Below are positions 7,033-9,100 of a stretch of DNA of 9,100 bases, one piece after another. The stretch covers positions 1-9,100 of the forward strand of contig JAQICQ010000224.1 of the NCBI GenBank assembly GCA_027858455.1, given 5' to 3'. The DNA comes from Elusimicrobiota bacterium. GTDB taxonomy: Bacteria; CG03; SLGR01; JAGXOG01. A program made the position numbers and the translations under genes. The first letter of the stretch is position 1. Every line of letters starts with the position of its first letter. The notes below the pieces were generated by a model. The model searched no databases, was not told the origin of the DNA, and was given only the letters and a program-made list of their open reading frames with translations.

Positions 7033-7193
7033 TGAGGTGCAATAATAGAGTTATGAATATATATTTATTTGTTCTTGCGGATTCCGCCGCGGGTCTTTTC
7101 CGAAACCAATTTCGAAACCAAGCCCGAAGCCAATTCCAAAACCAATTCCGAAGCCTAAATCTAACGGCGGAAGTATCAGGTAGAGGTATATAA
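7032..7193 (+). CDS. Possible small ORF (53 codons) bridging two glycosyltransferase genes
   Basis: This ORF opens with an ATG that overlaps the stop of the WaaE-like gene (TAATGA) and closes with a TAA that overlaps the ATG of the next gene (TAATG), so it fills the only real gap in the operon. The predicted product begins MRCNNRVMNIYLFVLADSAA; its second half is an imperfect R-N-Q-F repeat encoded by the 12-base repeats at 7100-7159. I do not recognise it. Against it: no good ribosome site precedes 7032 (GAGGTG at 7034-7039 could serve the second ATG at 7053, with long spacing), and the repeat part uses only CGA and CAA for Arg and Gln apart from one substituted unit, unlike the neighbours. 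It may be a coupling ORF that carries ribosomes across the gap, or chance. Confidence 0.28.
   Translation: MRCNNRVMNIYLFVLADSAAGLFRNQFRNQARSQFQNQFRSLNLTAEVSGRGI
7100..7159 (+). repeat. Five imperfect tandem 12-base repeats
   Basis: Units start at 7100, 7112, 7124, 7136 and 7148, with consensus CCGAARCCAATT and one to four changes each. The repeats fill the middle of the interval between the two GT2 genes. Read in frame from 7100 they spell P-K-P-I, S-K-P-S, P-K-P-I, P-K-P-I, P-K-P-K, and all three forward frames stay open across most of the array. There are no spacers, so this is a minisatellite-like or former coding repeat and not a CRISPR array. Confidence 0.85.
7182..7186 (+). promoter_or_regulatory. 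Shine-Dalgarno site for the divergent GT2 gene
   Basis: AGAGG sits six bases before the ATG at 7193. It supports that start (N-terminus MKVSGFTFVKDAVKYDFP) and shows that this gene can be initiated independently of whatever is translated across the preceding gap. Confidence 0.72.
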
Positions 7194-8092
7194 TGAAAGT
7201 AAGCGGTTTTACATTTGTTAAAGATGCGGTTAAATACGATTTTCCGGTAGTAGAATCTATTAAATCAATGCTCCCGCTTTGCGACGAACTGTTTGTTAAT
7301 GTGGGCATATCCGGGGATAATACGCTGGAACTCGTTAAATCTATAAAAAGTAATAAGATAAATATTATTCAATCTGAATGGGACCCGGACTTTAAGGTAA
7401 AAGGACGAATTCTTGCCGTTCAGACAAATATTGCTCTTTATAAATGCCGCGGCGACTGGTGCATTTATCTTCAGGCCGACGAAGTGCTCCATCAAAAAGA
7501 TTATGACGCAATAAGAAAAAGCATGAAGGAAAATCTTGATGATAAAAGCGTGGAAGGGCTCTTATTAAACTATCGCCATTTTTTCGGAGATTATAAACAT
7601 TACGCAAAATCGTATCACTGGTACCAAAAAGAGATAAGGATTATTCGAAACCATATGGGGATTCAGTCGTGGCGCAGCGCGCAGACTTTTCGGGTTGACG
7701 GCCGTAAACTTAAAGTAAAAGAGTGTCCGGCTTATGTATATCATTACGGATGGGTGAGGGACCCATATAAGATGGCTGAAAAAAAGAAATACCATAACTC
7801 ACTGCATCACGGCAGCAGGGATAACCCGATTGAAAAACCTCAGAGGTATTATTATGAGGATAATATGGACCCGTATATGTTTACTGAATTTAAAGGGGAA
7901 CATCCCGAAGTAATGAAAGAAAAGGTTGATAACTGGAAGTACGACATAGACCCCGTCCGGCTTAATAAGAAAAAGAAAATGTCTTTTAAGGATGTCAGGT
8001 ATCGCATAACTGATTTTATATATTACAAGACCGGGCTGAAAATAGGAGAATACAGAAACTATAAGCTCCTTAAAGACCGGCAGGGTGACTGA
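7193..8092 (+). CDS. Divergent glycosyltransferase family 2 protein
   Basis: This 299-residue protein has a GT-A start, SGFTFVKDAVKYDFPVVESI, followed by LPLCDELFVNVGISGDNT, where the usual VDDGS block is replaced by N-V-G-I-S-G-D. The family-typical stretch GRILAVQTNIAL and a DWCIYLQADEVLH block (88-100) come next; the metal-binding position is QAD rather than DxD, which I recall as normal in this sub-family. The C-terminal half is rich in Tyr, His and Lys, with WYQKEIRIIRN, YVYHYGWVRDP and the H-N-S-L-H-H run. There are no membrane helices. Similar proteins occur in envelope polysaccharide clusters of many bacteria; the sugar and acceptor are unknown. Its TGA stop is the only non-TAA stop among the intact genes, and it overlaps the following GTG start by eight bases. 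Confidence 0.85.
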   Translation: MKVSGFTFVKDAVKYDFPVVESIKSMLPLCDELFVNVGISGDNTLELVKSIKSNKINIIQSEWDPDFKVKGRILAVQTNIALYKCRGDWCIYLQADEVLHQKDYDAIRKSMKENLDDKSVEGLLLNYRHFFGDYKHYAKSYHWYQKEIRIIRNHMGIQSWRSAQTFRVDGRKLKVKECPAYVYHYGWVRDPYKMAEKKKYHNSLHHGSRDNPIEKPQRYYYEDNMDPYMFTEFKGEHPEVMKEKVDNWKYDIDPVRLNKKKKMSFKDVRYRITDFIYYKTGLKIGEYRNYKLLKDRQGD

Positions 8093-9100
8093 TCCGAAAA
8101 ACATTATTCATTTTGATACCGGCAGGGGCTGGCGCGGGGGTCAGAATCAGGTATATCTCTTAATCCGTGAATTAAAAAAATGCGGCATAAATCAAACTCT
8201 TATCGCACCGGGCGAATCTCCCCTTATCCAAAAGATAAGAGAAGCAGGTATAGATACTTATGAACTTGACTCCCGCGACGATATAGATTTAAAAGCTGTC
8301 TATAAATTATAAAAATATGTAAAAAAAATTTCTCCGGATATTATTCATCTTCATTCCGCAAAAAGCCTCGGGATAGCTTTTTTTGCTCTTAGCAACTTAC
8401 TCTTTTCCAATTTAAAAATTAAAAAGATATTTACACGGCGGGTGGATTTTCCTCTTAAAAAAAACCTTTTAAACAGTCTAAAATATAATTTCCCCGACCG
8501 GATGGCGGTTATATCTGATTTTATAAAAGAGCAGCTTGTCTCCGGAGGGTTTAAAGAGCCGGCAAGAATATATTCCGCGGTTGAGAGTAAAAAATATAAG
8601 ACCAGCTGTAATTATAATCTTCAAAACAAAATTATAAAAATAGGTATGGCGGGAGAACTTGATTTAAAGCATAAAGATTATCTGACTTTTATTAAAGTTG
8701 CGCAGAGAATCATAAAAGATAAACCTTTTCAAGAAATAAAATTTTATATAGCGGGTAAGGGGAAAGATAAAGACAAAATAAAAAACTATATAAGAAAAAA
8801 GGGGCTTGAAAATCATATTAAGATGGAAGGTTTTATAGATGATATCAGAACTTTTTATTCTAAATTAGATATACTTTTGCATACAGCGCGTTTTGAAGGG
8901 TTAGGCAGTGTTATAATACAGGCAATGGCCTCGGGCCTGCCTGTTGTAGCGACACGCACCGGGGGAATACCGGAAATTATAGAAGACGGCAAAAATGGTT
9001 TCCTCGCTGAAAAAACCAATGAAAGAGATGTAGCAAAAAAGTTAAAGATACTTATTGGAAATCCGAAAATCAGGGAGAAAATAGGGGTAAACGGTAAAAA
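8085..9100 (+). pseudogene. Family 4 glycosyltransferase interrupted by an in-frame TAA; 3' end outside window
   Basis: From a GTG at 8085 the frame gives a clear GT4 N-terminus, IIHFDTGRGWRGGQNQVYLL, and then IAPGESPL, up to codon 75. Codon 76 is TAA. The same frame then stays open to the window end for 262 more codons that continue the same family: SPDIIHLHSAKSLGIAFF, AVISDFIKEQL, the GMAGELDLKHKDY donor-site region, FYIAGKG, FIDDIRTFYSKLDILLHTA, FEGLGSVIIQAMASGLPVV and TRTGGIPEIIEDGKNGF. One substitution would restore an ORF of at least 338 codons, close to normal for the family. In-frame restarts after the stop (GTG 8442, ATG 8502, ATG 8646) lack ribosome sites and would lose part of the first Rossmann domain. 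Two family positions also differ: GRL reads GEL, and E-x7-E reads E-x7-Q. It is a recent nonsense mutation, a sequencing error, or a split gene. Confidence 0.8.
8310..8312 (+). other. In-frame TAA interrupting the GT4 reading frame
   Basis: The stop falls between YKL and KYVKKISPDIIHLHS, inside a helix that in this family runs without a break into the PDIIHLHS strand. Frame 8085 is open on both sides with no shift, so a single base change (for example from TAT, AAA, GAA, CAA or TTA) explains it. The surrounding bases are A/T-rich with runs of A. Confidence 0.85.

Noticed and set aside
7077..7087. Inverted repeat GCGGA-T-TCCGC as a terminator or regulatory hairpin
   Set aside because: The one-base loop is too small, no T-run follows, and a terminator here would cut an operon that continues in the same direction.
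7095..7102. Programmed -1 frameshift from the small ORF into the P-K-P-I frame at the T-run
   Set aside because: The run TCTTTTCC does not match a standard X-XXY-YYZ slippery site, and I see no downstream stem or pseudoknot.
7100..7159. CRISPR-like array
   Set aside because: The units are only 12 bases, abut each other without spacers, and no cas gene is present.
7051..7308. Minus-strand frame with a G-F-G-I repeat across the 12-base array
   Set aside because: It runs into the start of the divergent GT2 gene, has no visible expression signal, and the repeat alone makes it open. It is kept only as a possible clue to the origin of the repeat.
8310..8312. TAA reassigned as a sense codon
   Set aside because: All other intact genes but one end at TAA exactly where their families end, so TAA works as a normal stop in this genome.

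Overview
The window lies inside one dense, plus-strand cell-envelope operon, most likely for building the lipid A/Kdo/core part of lipopolysaccharide. A Kdo transferase (WaaA/KdtA) and two family 9 (heptosyltransferase-type) glycosyltransferases point to a diderm, LPS-making bacterium. The DNA is AT-rich, with many ATA (Ile) and AGA/AGG (Arg) codons, and TAA stops on every intact gene but one. The gene order suggests an under-sampled diderm lineage (Omnitrophota/Elusimicrobiota-like is only a guess); no marker in the window fixes the taxonomy.

Layout: (1) the 3' end of a DUF374-type lysophospholipid acyltransferase (2-256); (2) waaA/kdtA (256-1500); (3) a two-helix potassium channel with a cytoplasmic RCK/TrkA-N domain (1487-2545), not an expected LPS gene; (4, 5) two tandem family 9 glycosyltransferases (2545-3519, 3506-4507); (6) a 606-residue fusion of a GT2 (dolichol-phosphate-mannose-synthase-like) and a GT4 domain (4488-6308); (7) a WaaE-like GT2 (6301-7032); (8) a 160-base interval holding five 12-base repeats and a possible 53-codon ORF joined to both neighbours by TAATG overlaps (7032-7193); (9) a second, divergent GT2 (7193-8092); (10) a GT4 gene broken by an in-frame TAA at 8310-8312 and cut by the window end (8085-9100).

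The established genes overlap by 1 to 20 bases at every junction except 7032-7193, and I see no promoter or terminator, so the window reads as one translationally coupled unit. A plausible order of action is: Kdo added to lipid A by WaaA, heptose-like sugars by the two GT9 enzymes, then further core or side-branch sugars by the GT2 and GT4 enzymes. No lipid flippase, O-antigen polymerase, ligase or nucleotide-sugar synthesis gene is present, so those must be elsewhere.

The points most worth a second look are the in-frame stop in the last GT4 gene, the repeat-bearing interval with its coupled small ORF, the GT2-GT4 fusion, and the potassium channel embedded in an LPS operon. I did not find a clear, wholly new biological system.
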